A stretch of DNA of 64,000 nt. Origin: Calonectria ilicicola. Its lineage: Eukaryota; Ascomycota; Sordariomycetes; Hypocreales; Nectriaceae. Below are positions 33,419-45,075 of the stretch, one piece after another. The DNA is taken from contig CP085829.1 in the NCBI GenBank assembly GCA_020809705.1, positions 5,022,001 through 5,086,000 of the forward strand. Direction: 5' to 3'. Position 1 is the stretch's first letter, and every line of letters begins with the position of its first letter. Under the pieces are notes generated by a model. It was not told the DNA's origin and ran no database searches. It saw only the letters and a list, made by a program, of their open reading frames with translations. Both the position numbers and the translations under genes were made by a program.

Positions 33419-36400
33419 ATGAGTCAACCACAGAAACGCTTGGTCGTCGTGGGACTGGGCATGGTCGGCATCGCTTTTATGTAAGTGAAGCTTCCTTGCC
33501 TAATTTCCAGGAATGTGTCCTGACAGGCCCTCAGCGAGAAGTTGTTAAAATACGACGCGAAATCACGAGAGTACAATATTACTGTCCTCGGCGAAGAACC
33601 TTACCTGGCCTATAACCGAGTTGGACTAACGAGCTTTTTCGAACACCGCAAAATCGAAAGCCTTTACATCAATCCTGCAGAATGGGTGAGTCTATTTATT
33701 TAAGCAAAGCCTGAGAAATCCCCAATGCTGACCTGACTAAAGTATCAAGAAGCCCCTAAGGGATCATTAGACTGTCATATTAATACCAGAGCTACGAGTA
33801 TCGACTCTGAAGCGAAAACCGTCGCTTGCGCCAATGGCCAAGTGTACCCATACGACATTTTAGTCTTGGCGACCGGATCCGACGCTATACTCCCTCGCAT
33901 GCCTGGCTATGACGCACAAGGCGTCTTCGTCTATCGCACCATCAAAGATTTAGAAAACCTCATTAGTTTCGCCAACAACAACAAGGGTACCAATGGCGTT
34001 GTGATTGGAGGGGGTTTGCTTGGCCTTGAAGCAGGCAAGGCTATGTTGGACTTAGAATGCTTCAACAAAATCAGTCTCCTTGAGCGTTCCAAATGGGTTC
34101 TTAGCCGACAACTCGATGCAGATGCTGGCAAGATGGTAGTCGACCAAGTTCAAGCGCTTGGAGTGGATATTTTCCTTGGCAAGGGGGTTGCAAGCATCAA
34201 GACTGATGAAAGCAATAATGTGAGCGGCGTGGTTTTCGAGGATGGTCAGGAAATCGACTGTTCGACTCTATGCTTTGCCATTGGCGTCAAGCCCCGAGAT
34301 GACTTGGCTCAAACCTGTGGTCTCGAGCGTGGTTCACGCGGTGGTATTGTGGTTGATGACTCTTTGAACACAAATATTCCCGACATTTATGCTATCGGCG
34401 AGTGTGCAAGCTGGAAAGGACAGTGCTATGGCCTCATTGGACCAGGTGTTGAAATGGCAGAGGTTCTCGCCTTTAACTTATCACAAGCCAAACTTCACTC
34501 TCCCGCAACCTTTAAGCGACCAGATCTCAGCACGAAGCTCAAGCTCCTTGGTGTTGACGTTGCGAGTTTCGGAGACTGCTTTGCCGATGTCAATGGCCCT
34601 CAATCTCTACCGCCTCGGTTTGCAAAGTCGCTAAAAACTAAGAATGGCGCCGCTGCGGCTGCTATTACCGAGTCAGTTCAGGCGCTGACTTACAAAGATC
34701 CGTTTCTCAACGTCTACAAAAAGTACATCTTCACAAAGGATGGTAAATATCTCCTTGGTGGCATGATGATCGGCGACACTAAGGACTATGTCAAGTTGGT
34801 TCCGATGGTTAAATCTATGAAGGAACTCGAAATGCCGCCAAGCGAGCTCATCTTGGGTACCAAAAAGGATGGTGCGGATGATGGCGATGACCTACCTGAT
34901 GATGCTCAGATCTGTTCCTGCCACAACGTTACCAAGGGTGCAATAGTCACAGCTGTCAAGGACGGCACGTGTAAGGACATTGGGAGTCTCAAATCATGCA
35001 CCAAAGCCGGAACTGGGTGTGGCGGCTGCATGCCTCTTGTCACAACCATATTCAACAAGACGATGAAGTCCATGGGCAACGAGGTCACCAACTTTGTATG
35101 CCCTCATTTTAGCTACTCGCGTGTGGATCTCTACAACATTATCATGGTAAAACGACTCAAGTCTTTGAAAGAAGTCATGCGGGAAGCTGGAAACGACAAA
35201 GAGAGCTTGGGCTGCGAACTTTGCAAGCCCGCCGTCGCAAGTATCATGGCATCCCTCTGGAACAAGCATGTCATGGACAAGACAAGTCACGGTCTCCAAG
35301 ATACCAACGATCGCTTCTTGGGAAATATCCAGCGAGATGGAACATACTCGGTGGTTCCTCGTGTCTCTGGAGGCGAGATTACACCTGAAAAGCTAGTCGT
35401 CATCGGCGAAGTGGCCAAGAAATACAATCTCTATACAAAAATTACAGGTGGTCAGCGTATTGATCTTTTTGGTGCCAAGAAGCAGGATCTTCTAGACATC
35501 TGGGGTCAGTTAGTTGCTGCTGGCATGGAATCTGGACATGCATACGCCAAGAGCCTGAGAACTGTCAAGAGTTGCGTTGGATCCACGTGGTGCCGCTTCG
35601 GAATTGGTGACAGTGTTGGTCTGGCCGTTCGTCTAGAGGAGCGATACAAGAGCATCCGAGCACCCCACAAGATCAAGGGTGGCGTTAGCGGTTGCGTACG
35701 AGAGTGTGCTGAAGCTCAGAGCAAAGAGTATGCCCCCATTGCAAACTCTCTTTCGAAATATTTACTGATGGTTTTCTAGCTTTGGTTTAATTGCGACTGA
35801 AAAGGGTTTTAACATTTTTGTCGGCGGCAATGGCGGTGCTAATCCTCGCCATGCCGAACTCTTAGCCAAAGATGTACCACCAGCCGAGGTCGTGACCATC
35901 ATAGATCGCTACCTAATGTTTTACATCCGAACAGCAGACAAGCTCCAGCGTACTGCACGCTGGGTTGAAAACCTCCCTGGAGGCATCAAGTACCTACAGG
36001 AAGTTATCCTCGATGATAAGCTTGGTATTTGTGCGTCGCTTGAGGCCCAGATGCAGGAGCTCGTTAACAGCTTCTTCGATGAGTGGGCAGAAGCAATTCG
36101 TACACCAGCCATTGCCGCCAAGTTCCGCCAGTTCCAAAACACTAGCGACACGACACCCAACATGGAACTCGAGGAGGATCGCGGTCAGAAACGGCCTGTA
36201 TTCTGGGCAGGCGAGTCAGTGACTGAGGACTTTAAAACCCTCCGCGACCGGTGGTCCAGCATGACTTGGGAGCCAGTCATCGAGGCTTCTTACTTTGACG
36301 GGGCGGACGAGCTTCCCAACGGCATATCGGCCACCATCAAGCGCGGTGATACGCAACTCGCTGTCTGGCGTGTCCAAGGGACTTATTATGCCACTCAACA

Positions 36401-36866
36401 AATGTGCCCACACAAACGTGCATTCATTCTCTCAGATGGTCTTGTAGGCCAGGAGCCCTGCGACAAGTCAGCCAACGGCGGCAGCGAGACTCCCAGCCAA
36501 AAGATTTCGCCCTGGGTCTCATGCCCGCACCACAAGCGCAATTTCGATCTTGGAAATGGTTCATGCAAGACCGATTCCGCGCTTTCGATTGCCACTTTCC
36601 CAACGGAAGCCCGAGCCGACGGCATGCTCTACCTCAAGTTGCCTCCTGTTGAGGAATTAGATGCTGCCCTCGGCACCAAGAAGTGGATGGTCAAGAAGGG
36701 TGAGAGCAACGCGGCCGCTCCCATGAACGAACTCGACCAGCGCATAAAATTTGTTGGAATCCGCGGCAAGAAACCGGGAGTACGACCCATCGCCGGCAAC
36801 AAGATGGCCAAGTCTATAGAGCTGATGACTGGCAATGGCGGATGCGGAAGTGCGCCAGATTGGTAG
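33419..36866 (+). CDS. niiA: Assimilatory NAD(P)H nitrite reductase
   Basis: Cytosolic enzyme reducing nitrite to ammonium, second step of nitrate assimilation. Exons 33419-33480, 33535-33685, 33743-35727 and 35780-36866 join in phase, giving 1094 residues, the usual length of fungal NiiA/NIT-6. In order: FAD/NAD(P)H-binding reductase ([30 protein letters not shown]), a BFD-like [2Fe-2S] domain ([12 protein letters not shown]...GTGCGGC), the ferredoxin-like half domain, the siroheme/[4Fe-4S] domain (cysteines in SCVGSTWC and [11 protein letters not shown]), [19 protein letters not shown] directly after intron 3, and a C-terminal Rieske-type domain (MCPHKRAF...[11 protein letters not shown]). 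A NirA-type site and GATA motifs upstream fit nitrate induction and nitrogen repression. Nitrate reductase and nitrate transporter genes are not adjacent. Confidence 0.97.
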
Positions 36867-37208
36867 TATCGATCATAGAGGCTTGTATTTTCCAAATACA
36901 TTAAATGACTCAAAGTATACAGACTCACAGGTTGAAAAGGCGTACCGGCATACAGTCATGGTTTGTACGGAGCAAAATGAATTGGTCGTTTAAAAAAACA
37001 AGATAAAGCTGGTGCTACCTGACAATTTTTTAGGATAAATTAGTTACCTTTTAGCATGACAACAATACAGTCACAAATTGCCAATAAAGAATTTAATGAT
37101 ATCAATGTGCCGTGTGTAACACGAGCTCTCTCACACCAAGGGAAGCTCACATCCCTTGAGGTCTAAGATAATAAAGTCCTAGCCTTATAGACTTAATAGA
37201 ATCCCCAC
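36867..37208. other. Intergenic
   Basis: Spacer downstream of niiA, AT-rich. Nothing recognised. Confidence 0.5.
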
Positions 37209-37799
37209 TTGGGGGCACGTTCGTGTCTCACCGGTATTGCATTAAGGGCTGTCAAACCGAGCCATATCGTGGATCGATTGAGGACTCCATTTCCTCGAAA
37301 GAACACTGCAAGCATGTACTGTTGCGTCCAAGCCATTTACATGATTATTTTCGCTGGTTTGGTTATGTTCTGGAACCTAACCCAGGTATATACGTACGTC
37401 TCTCCTCCAAAGGGCTTGGCCCTATGGTATAGAGAGACCTATCAATTTCCCGTCTATGAACTATTTCTCACCGGAATGTATTGTTGGGGCTATACCTGAT
37501 TGCGGGACACGAGGGACGAAAATGACAGTTATGCTACTGATCGAGATCTTGGGAAAGGTGGTCAACATTGTCTTCAGGATGAATTTCTCTCAGGTTTGGC
37601 AATTATTGGTTGGGGCGCTGCAACAACTGTTGTTTCTTACATGCCGCTGTTCTGGTGGTTAGCGATGGCTGGTGACAGTGAGCTAGCCTTACCATCCTAT
37701 CTTCAACCTGGAATCTATTGCAGTCAGCCGGAAGAACCACTTTGCCCCAGCCAATACCTCAAAGAGATTAGAATGAAGGACTTAGGATGGGCCTTGTGA
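37209..37799 (+). pseudogene. Membrane-protein gene fragment with in-frame TGA, possibly AveC-like
   Basis: One continuous reading frame interrupted by a single TGA at 37497-37499. The first part has a hydrophobic helix (AIYMIIFAGLVMFWNLTQVY) followed by SPPKGLALWYRETYQFPVYE. After the stop come LRDTRDENDSYATDRDLGKG, another hydrophobic segment (VVSYMPLFWWLAMAG) and YLQPGIYCSQPEEPLCPSQY. The alternation of membrane segments with a charged [RK]-D-x-x-D/E loop and a Pro/Cys-rich tail recalls AveC-family (spirocyclase-like) membrane proteins, but this is a resemblance from memory and not firm. No ATG precedes the first helix except at 37317, so the N-terminus is missing or lies in an unseen exon. 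The coding pattern continues well past the stop, so this looks like a decaying gene rather than a short real one. Confidence 0.45.
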
Positions 37800-37931
37800 C
37801 AACCTATGTAGAATTATGACCAATAAATAGTTGCTAATATAATATGAGAATTGTAAAAATTCCTTCCTTCAATGAACAGAAGCAAATTGAAATTGAGCAG
37901 AATATCCTTTTTCGGCTTCGGAGGTGTAAAA

Positions 37932-38177
37932 CTATTCAAGACCGACCCGACAGCCTTTAAAAGCCTCTGATAACTCCATATTAAACAATTTTTCTATGAA
38001 ACTAGATTTTTGCACTGCTAGGTTTGAGGTTGATCTCTCTCGGATAATGGTGGCATTCCCAGATATGATCACTGCTTGATCATGTGACTCTATGCCTAGA
38101 TTGTAGCGATTATCTCCATTAAAGGCAGCGATCTTTTCTGCCCCGGGACCCACTATATCGTTGATTATCATTAAAGA
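37932..38177 (-). other. In-frame tail after the NLR stop codon
   Basis: Directly after the NLR stop (TAG 38178-38180) the same frame stays open for 81 codons, including an ATG two codons later, and ends at 37932-37934. The residues look protein-like and include NRYNLGIESHDQAVIISGN, which has the A-x4-GN spacing seen in HET-s-related amyloid signalling motifs, though the preceding Asn spacing is off by one. It may be the original C-terminus lost by a nonsense change, a separate small ORF, or chance. Confidence 0.35.
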
Positions 38178-41100
38178 CTAGTCGTAGGCTGAATTGTCCT
38201 TGGAAGTATGGGACCATAGTAGTGCTTTAGAACTATGGACCGGCCTAGACTCAAGCATTTTGTCTCGCGCCATCTTCATCCCCAGCCGTTCTTGTATCGC
38301 ATTCGCAACGTCGGAGAGTCCCTGACGAACTGCCAAATCATAGGCAGTTGATTCATATAAGTCGCGCTGACCAAGATTCATTGACATTTTAACAAAGCAA
38401 TTGATGATTTCCATACGGTTATCATCAAAGAAGAGGTGTATTTTGCTGCCGAAGTCCTCCACTGAACGGCTGTAAGATTCTAAGATGGTCCCAATGAATA
38501 CTATTGCTGTGTCAAACACCTTCACACGGTTGACTCGGTAGGAGGTGGTTGTTGAGCGTATCAAAGCCCACATTAATGGAGTTTTTCCCTCCACATCAAC
38601 TGAGTCTACATCAGCGCCTTTGTCTAGGAGACTCCGAACCACCGCCCCAAGCCCTTTCTCCGCAGCTAGCGAAAGTGCGGATCGGCCATTGAAGTCTTTT
38701 AAATTCACCTTACTTCCAATAAGAGATATAATATCATTTTCTCTTTGGCCAGTTGGGATATTGGTCTGTGTGTTATTCATCTGTATCGTAGGATCCATGA
38801 CTATAAAGTCTCCCAGCTGAACCTGAGAATCTCCGTGTATCTCGATGTCGCTGTACTCTCTGTACGTGCGCGAGAATTGCAGAGCCCAAAGCAGAGGCGT
38901 CATCCCTTGATTGTCGATTGAATCAACATCAGCTCTCCGTCGAAGCAGGTGCTTGACGAAACCCCATTGCTGATTTTGTGCGGCAAGGGATAAGGCGCTT
39001 CTTCCGGAAGAGTTCTTCGCATCGATGTCATCAGTATTCTCTATCAGGATAGTAACAATCTCATTTGATGTGTTCAACATCAAGAATTCACTTGCGTTTC
39101 CTCGAGGATTTTGCAAGTCATTTGTCAAGTATGTTTCATAGATTTGGAAACTGCAGTCATAGATTTTGAGACCAGAAATTTTGACGAATGTCTGACTTTC
39201 TCCCAATGCCCAGTGGAGAGTTGTCATGCTGTTATGGTCTTTTTGATCAATGGTGGATTGATTCTCAGCAAGCAGAGCAACTGTCTGGCATTGGCGGCCA
39301 TGAGCCGCCCAGCGCAATGCATCCCAACCGAGGCTATCCTTTGAGTTAATGTTGACTTTTGAACCCAGCAGTTCCAAAATAGCCCAGTCTAGTCCAAAAT
39401 AGGCCATAAGATGAAGATGTATAACCCTGTATGGGAGATTATGGTTGCCCAGCATGGTTCGAGCAGCTCGGTCTCGATTGCACCAAACTAGAAAACTGGC
39501 TGAGTAGTTCAAATTTCTATCCAAATCCAGGAATTTCCGTACCGTATCTCCAATGCGATCTTGAGGAGATTTCTTCGCATGATATCCCCAATTGCGAGCA
39601 GCGTAACTTAAAAAAGCAAACTTAGCCCCGTCCTCCTCGGCCGCTTCAACGGTGCATTCACGAACCCCAAAATGAGGCAAGGATAAATAATTGATGCAAG
39701 CCACTGCCATGTTGATTTCGGCATCTGGAAGGTAAGATAAAAGATGGCCTGGAAAGAATGTCTCGGCAGTATAGTGGATGAAACTGACAATGTCCTTATT
39801 GGACTGAATGAGCCCCAAACACACAGGTAAAAACTGATTTTCTTCCATTAGATCATCTTCATCGATTGATTCGTGGTCTTTGGTTGACCAGGTCCACATA
39901 ATATGACGTAAAGCCTGGATAGTAAGTTGCTCCCTGGCATTAGTGACGATGGAAAATACCATTTTCGCCAATTCTACATCTGATTGGTCCTGTTCAAGAA
40001 CCAGCTGCCACAGCTCTTTGTAGGTTTTGTCGAGTACGCTGGGCATATTCTTGAGGAGCGAAAGCAAATCCTTTTTCGTTCGCTTCTTTCTTGACTCTAA
40101 AAGCTCTACAAGCAACTCTGCAAGAAGAAACCTATCTTCATTAGCCTAAAAAGAACCCTAGAAATGGGATGAGCACGTACATTCCCTTTACCTTCTCGAT
40201 AATTGCTTCTACAATTGCTGACTTCAGGTCAGGATATCGGGATATGAGCTTTTGTAGACTTGGCTTGACTTTGAGTCTGGCTTCGAGAAATAGTTTGATG
40301 TCATTGTCCTTTGCTAGAACTTCAATTTCCACCGGATCTGAAAGGTGATCTTGAAAGAAATTGACATGACGTGAACTAACAAGAACGTTGACATTGGCGT
40401 TGCTATTTTGTAGTATGCCCAACATCCCCAGGAGCTCAAGTACATTCTGCTCATCGCCTTCGTCTAAAGCATCTATGACGATGTAAACCTGATCGAACCT
40501 GGAAGCCTCTGACTGAAGCAACATTTTGCAATCATTATCAGACAGCTCACTGTCTTCCAGATCGTGTCTTTTGTAAGATGACCAAATTTCATCAGAAATG
40601 ACAAAATGTTGTTGAACCATCTGCCGGAGCATTGAGGCAATCAGGGCTTTGGATTTGTGCTCTTTGTTTTTCCTTTGGAAGTATAAAAACACAATTGCAA
40701 CATTATCGAGCTTGAGTGTTGTGAGATGTTGGATAATCGAAGAACTGGAGAATTGGATTAACAACAAGCGCATGAAGCAAGGAGAACATCCCTACATCAA
40801 AATAGTTTTGCCAGCACCAGCTGTTAGACAAGTATTAGTGCACCATACTGAGTAGGAACTAGTTTTGGGGGAACCAACGCATTCCACGAAGCCAGATAGT
40901 CCTCCGCTCTCCTTTCAGCCAGGCGCAGAACTCCTGGTCTCCTAGAATCCATTTTCCAGACCCCGGCTGCATCTTATCTATGTGATCTTGGTATGTGGTA
41001 GTAAATGACATTTTTGAAATCCACCTCAAAATGGCGGGAAGCTCTGTAATACATTAGCCTACGGAGTGGGGCGTTTATTGAAATTGCAAGGACCTTCAGT

Positions 41101-42416
41101 GCGTGTTGATTCCGACATTGTCACAGCATCTAGTTGAGAGTTAGTTCTAGGTTTCTTTCAACTTAGCAAGTGTTTATTTTTAGGAGCTGTTGATTTCACA
41201 AACTCCACTTGAAATTCAAAAATAAAATACAAAAATGCGACCCGGAGCCTCAATCTCAAACGCTCCGCTACTCACCAAAAGATGGTAGCGATGTATCCAC
41301 ACAGTGCCATCGTTCAAGAAGTACCTTCATGCATGCTGCAGCTGTTACAGCAGCATAACGCTGGAAGCTTTTGTTTTTGTGACTATCCGCATAATCACAA
41401 ACGCCTTTGATCACAACTGTTGGTATATTATCCCATACACCAGCTGCCTCCATCTCGAAACCGATCACATTGTAACGATCCATTAAGCTCTCTCGATACG
41501 AGCTTGATCTGATGACTTGGTCCCCAGAAGCAAATTTACCAAAGTGAATAAGCGGAATCGGTGGTGGAAGTGGGGGAGGCGAGGGAGGAGGTGAGGGAGA
41601 CGAGACAGATGAAAGCGGCGTTGAAAGTGGAAGAGGGCGATTTTGGGTATTGCCGGAAGGCTGAAGTCGTTCACGGCCGATTAATTTGGTTATGTCGCAA
41701 CCCAATCTTGTACATTCTACTTTTTGTGCTGCTTGTGCTTGCTGACAACTTGCTGGATTCTTTTCACACTCCAGGCACCCTGCTCTTTGCGGGTGGAGAT
41801 GATGGTATTCGGGACGGAATAATCGATCTTTGTCTCTGCCTGGGTATCCATATGTCTGGAGAAAGCGTTTATCGAGTAAATCTTTAATAGATGTAGCAAC
41901 TTGATCTTCCATGTTATCTCTTTCGTAGTCGGTCGAGTATATTCCCACAAAACTTCGTATCTCCTTTGGGGCACGCCCAAGTGTATGTTCAGGGGTTTCG
42001 TAAGGTTCCATCCCTCCCTCTAATATTCGTGCATGGTCATGCTGAAATACATGAGTACTTATAAGAATATCACCTAGTATTATCTCATTGCCTTTCTCAT
42101 CTGTTGGGGAGCCAGCGCATACCCCAACAATCAATGCTAGGGCAATTTTTGAGTAAGATATAAAGATTGAGGATGATGCTGATGCTGCTGGCTCCTTGCC
42201 AGTACCTGGTAATTTAACTATTACAACATTATGCTTACCAATTCGGCCATTCTTATATGTATTCTTATCTACCTCTGCCCTTCCATAATCTTTCCGATAA
42301 GGATCTCTCTGGAAATCGGTATCAAGTGTACCAGCTATAGCATTGAACTCTTCGTCCAGTACACATACGATCGCAATCCGAAACTCCGAACGATCTTTTG
42401 GAATTGTGAGGGCCAT
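38178..42416 (-). CDS. NLR-like protein: PNP_UDP - NACHT - ankyrin repeats
   Basis: Fungal STAND/NLR protein, 1294 residues, probably an intracellular sensor of non-self or stress. Exons: 41276-42416, 41094-41129 (36-nt microexon, optional because it keeps frame), 40879-41043, 40796-40820, 40181-40744 and 38178-40131. Residues 1-380 are a nucleoside-phosphorylase-like domain (FRIAIVCVLDEEFNAI, VGVCAGSP, NVIGFEMEAAGVWD, VIKGVCDYADSHK), interrupted by a Pro-rich insert near 285-305. NACHT follows: WLRGMPGAGKTILI (Walker A, K452) and VYIVIDALDE (Walker B, ~542-551), then KGMFLLAELLVELL and a winged-helix region. Ankyrin units begin near 895 (SKDSLGWDALRWAAHG, DAKNSSGRSALSLAAQN, DNQGMTPLLWAL, DFNGRSALSLAAEKG, DVEGKTPLMWAL). 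Gene predictors may split it into a phosphorylase gene and a NACHT gene; the matching phases and family precedent favour one gene. Confidence 0.82.
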
Positions 42417-43292
42417 GATGGATTGGGTGATGGAAGTTTCATATAAATATATGACAAAGCATTCGATAGGTGTTAGCGGAGCAATTGAGGGCAGCGAGAT
42501 GTTTGTTTTGCGGACAGGACCAGAGCTAGCGATGATTTTATAGCAGGAGACTTGTGCACATATTAGGTAGGACCTTTCTATTAAATACCTCAGTGAGGGG
42601 TAGGTCTGCGTCAGCTTACTGAAAGTGAGGCTGAAAAAGTTGCGAAGATGATAGGTCAGGCTATTACGACCCAGACTGTTGACCCGAGCTATGTACATTG
42701 TGGAGCAGCACATATGGAAACACACTACAAATCAAGGAATGCACCTTATTTCCTAATATTGAAGTATTATATTATAATCTAAAATACGTAAGGGCAAATG
42801 GTACTGTAAAATATGGGGTTAACATGATCAATTTTACACACAAGTTCGGTTCAATACTGTGTTGTCTATGTTATTTACTTCTCCTGGGTTCAGAGAGATA
42901 AAACATATATTACTGATTGAAAGTACTTGGAGCGCAACCCAAAAACGGCCGTTTTTACTGCGAATGTGTTTGCATCGTGGTCTAGATAAGTTGATGGCGG
43001 AGATCTCGGCGACCACCCTGGCCGCTTTGTGCCGAAGACAAGGGGGAAGAAGAAGCCGGCCTTGTAGTTTTTCTGTCTTTGAGACCCAGAAATCCACTTG
43101 CGCCTAATCGAAATAAGGTCTCCATTCCCTAAGAAAAAAAACAAAGGATGGTTCATGTCGAATGTACCGTTGAGTCTCGAAATTTTGTGCGACTTGGTAC
43201 TTACTGGCAAAGAGGCTGAATATGCCAAACGCCACGCGACTTGTAATTTTCGTTGACTACATGTACTAAATTTTAATCAGAAACTAACATAT
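42417..43292. other. Intergenic, NLR upstream region
   Basis: The NLR frame stays open to 42725, but the family N-terminus fits the ATG at 42416. Overlapping minus-strand frames at 42834-43228 carry no domain. Nothing else is seen. Confidence 0.45.
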
Positions 43293-43385
43293 GACAGGAT
43301 GTCCGAGTGGTTAAGGAGTGAGACTTGAATACATATCAGGTATCTCATGGCTTCGGCCGCGTAGGTTCGAACCCTGCTTCTGTCG
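43293..43385 (+). tRNA. tRNA-Ser (UGA), copy 1, with intron
   Basis: Cloverleaf by eye: acceptor stem GACAGGA paired with TTCTGTC, anticodon stem TGAGA/TCTCA, anticodon TGA at 43326-43328 in a CTTGAAA loop after removal of a 12-nt intron (43330-43341), a long variable arm (GGCTTCGGCC) typical of class II tRNA-Ser, and T arm GTAGG/TTCGAAC/CCTGC. A T-run follows at 43388-43394 as RNA polymerase III terminator. Confidence 0.93.
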
Positions 43386-43471
43386 ATCTTTTTTTGTCGT
43401 TTATTTTTTTTTGCCCTAAGCTCCTTGCGTCAGAGATCTAATCCAGCTTCGGAACACCGATTCCAACACAT

Positions 43472-43564
43472 GACAGGATGTCCGAGTGGTTAAGGAGTGA
43501 GACTTGAATACATATCAGGTATCTCATGGCTTCGGCCGCGTAGGTTCGAACCCTGCTTCTGTCG
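43472..43564 (+). tRNA. tRNA-Ser (UGA), copy 2, identical to copy 1
   Basis: Identical over all 93 positions including the 12-nt intron (43509-43520); anticodon TGA at 43505-43507. It starts 179 bp after copy 1. Flanks differ apart from a short ACA(T/C)ATGACAGG lead-in. A T-run at 43584-43590 may be the terminator. Confidence 0.93.
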
Positions 43565-45075
43565 ACACATTGGCGATTCTCGTTATTTTTTTGCTCTTTT
43601 TCTTCCTTTTTGCAGGATGCCATCTTAAGGTCTGGTATTTTCAAGGCGTAGGATTTCTCCTCAGTAACATGTGAGTGAAGACGTAGTTCTGCGAAAACTG
43701 GACGCTATACCTAAAGTAGCGATCTAAATTTCGAGGCACCAAGTTATGCAAGTGTTGCTATGCAAGCGTCCCAACACACGGCGAACCATAAAAAAAAAAA
43801 AAAAACGAGAAAATCCTGAACTGCCCGCAAACCAGGAAGAAACTTCTTTTGTCCACAGTAGCATCAAGCCTAGAAGTGCGGACAAGCAGTCGCAAATCTC
43901 AATCCAACGCCAAGTCTGCTTTAAACGATAATCACGGCCAAGCACTTCAGACTTCCAACACACCAAGCAAAACAACAGTACATCTCTCAACAGCCTGATT
44001 GCAGCCAGCAGCTAATCACAGGAAATTATAAACTTCTTTTTAAGGCCATGGATAGGAGAATACCGGAAGAGGATATGCTTTATCCTTGTGCTGAGGGCGG
44101 AGCTGCACCCATGACCCCACAAAAAATTGCATTATCTTTGCACTATTCTCAACTTTTGAGCAACAGCGGACGGAGATGCAGCTCAAATTAATCAGTGTAA
44201 GGGGAATATCTAAACCATATACTCGGATGCACCTCCAGAAACTAAATCTGCAGCTTGATATATTCATCGAGATATCCAAAATAGCACCTAGCTCAGCTCC
44301 AGAAAGAGACCTCAACCAAGATAATATTAACTTCACCCAAAAGCAAGAAGCGATGATAAAACCAACACTGCATCATTTGAACTTTTTCAGTCAACGACCT
44401 AGCCCAAGTAAGGAGCAAGGGAGTCCGTCCAGTAGCATCAAGATCGGGTTCCTTGGGGATATGAAGAGGAAAACATGAAAGTAAACCGAGAAGTGAGTGT
44501 CAGCGGCTATGACTGGCTTTTAAAGATCTTTTTTAGTTTAATCGACACGAAGCGACAGTTTTATCGCTTCGTTTGGGGCACAGAAAAAAGTCAAGGCGGA
44601 TATGGCGATTTTTGAAGCGAGTTATTGATGGACAGTGTGCACTCCGTCGAGAACTAAAATTATGGAGTGGGCAGTATAGTTAGCTAAGGAAGAAGAAAAA
44701 ACACAGGCAAAGTTCTTTGTAACTCCAATTGCTCACTGAAGCTCTTATATAAAAGCAGAGTAGCCAAAAAGTCCCCCAAAGCAAACATTCTAAAATAATT
44801 TGTTTGCCTTGGCCGTTAATTCTTTCAAATGCCCACTTCTTACGGGCACTATTTCGTTAGAACTTTACTCCTTCCCTTGCGTTTACACTCATTTCTTCAT
44901 TTCATCCTCCCTACCACGCCGGTATTCGATTGCAGCTTGAATCCCTCACTCCTATCAGCGCCTGCTCCAGCTCTTTGCTTACAGTACAGCCCGGTCACAT
45001 CAAGATCCGGTCACATCACAGCCCGGTTGCATTGCAGCCAGCCCCATCGTGATTCTACCGCTACCATCTCCTCAC
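43565..45075. other. Accessory spacer with ankyrin-like relic
   Basis: No intact gene. On the minus strand at about 44390-44447 a frame reads DLDATGRTPLLLTWARS, which fits an ankyrin repeat (compare the NLR repeats DNQGMTPLLWAL and DVEGKTPLMWAL). Surrounding frames are broken. The plus-strand frame at 44176-44478 is the shadow of this. An A-run lies at 43789-43805. The last ~250 bp are the C/T-rich promoter and leader of the coiled-coil gene. Confidence 0.35.

Noticed and set aside
33419..37799. Nitrate assimilation gene cluster
   Set aside because: Only nitrite reductase is present; no nitrate reductase or nitrate transporter is adjacent.
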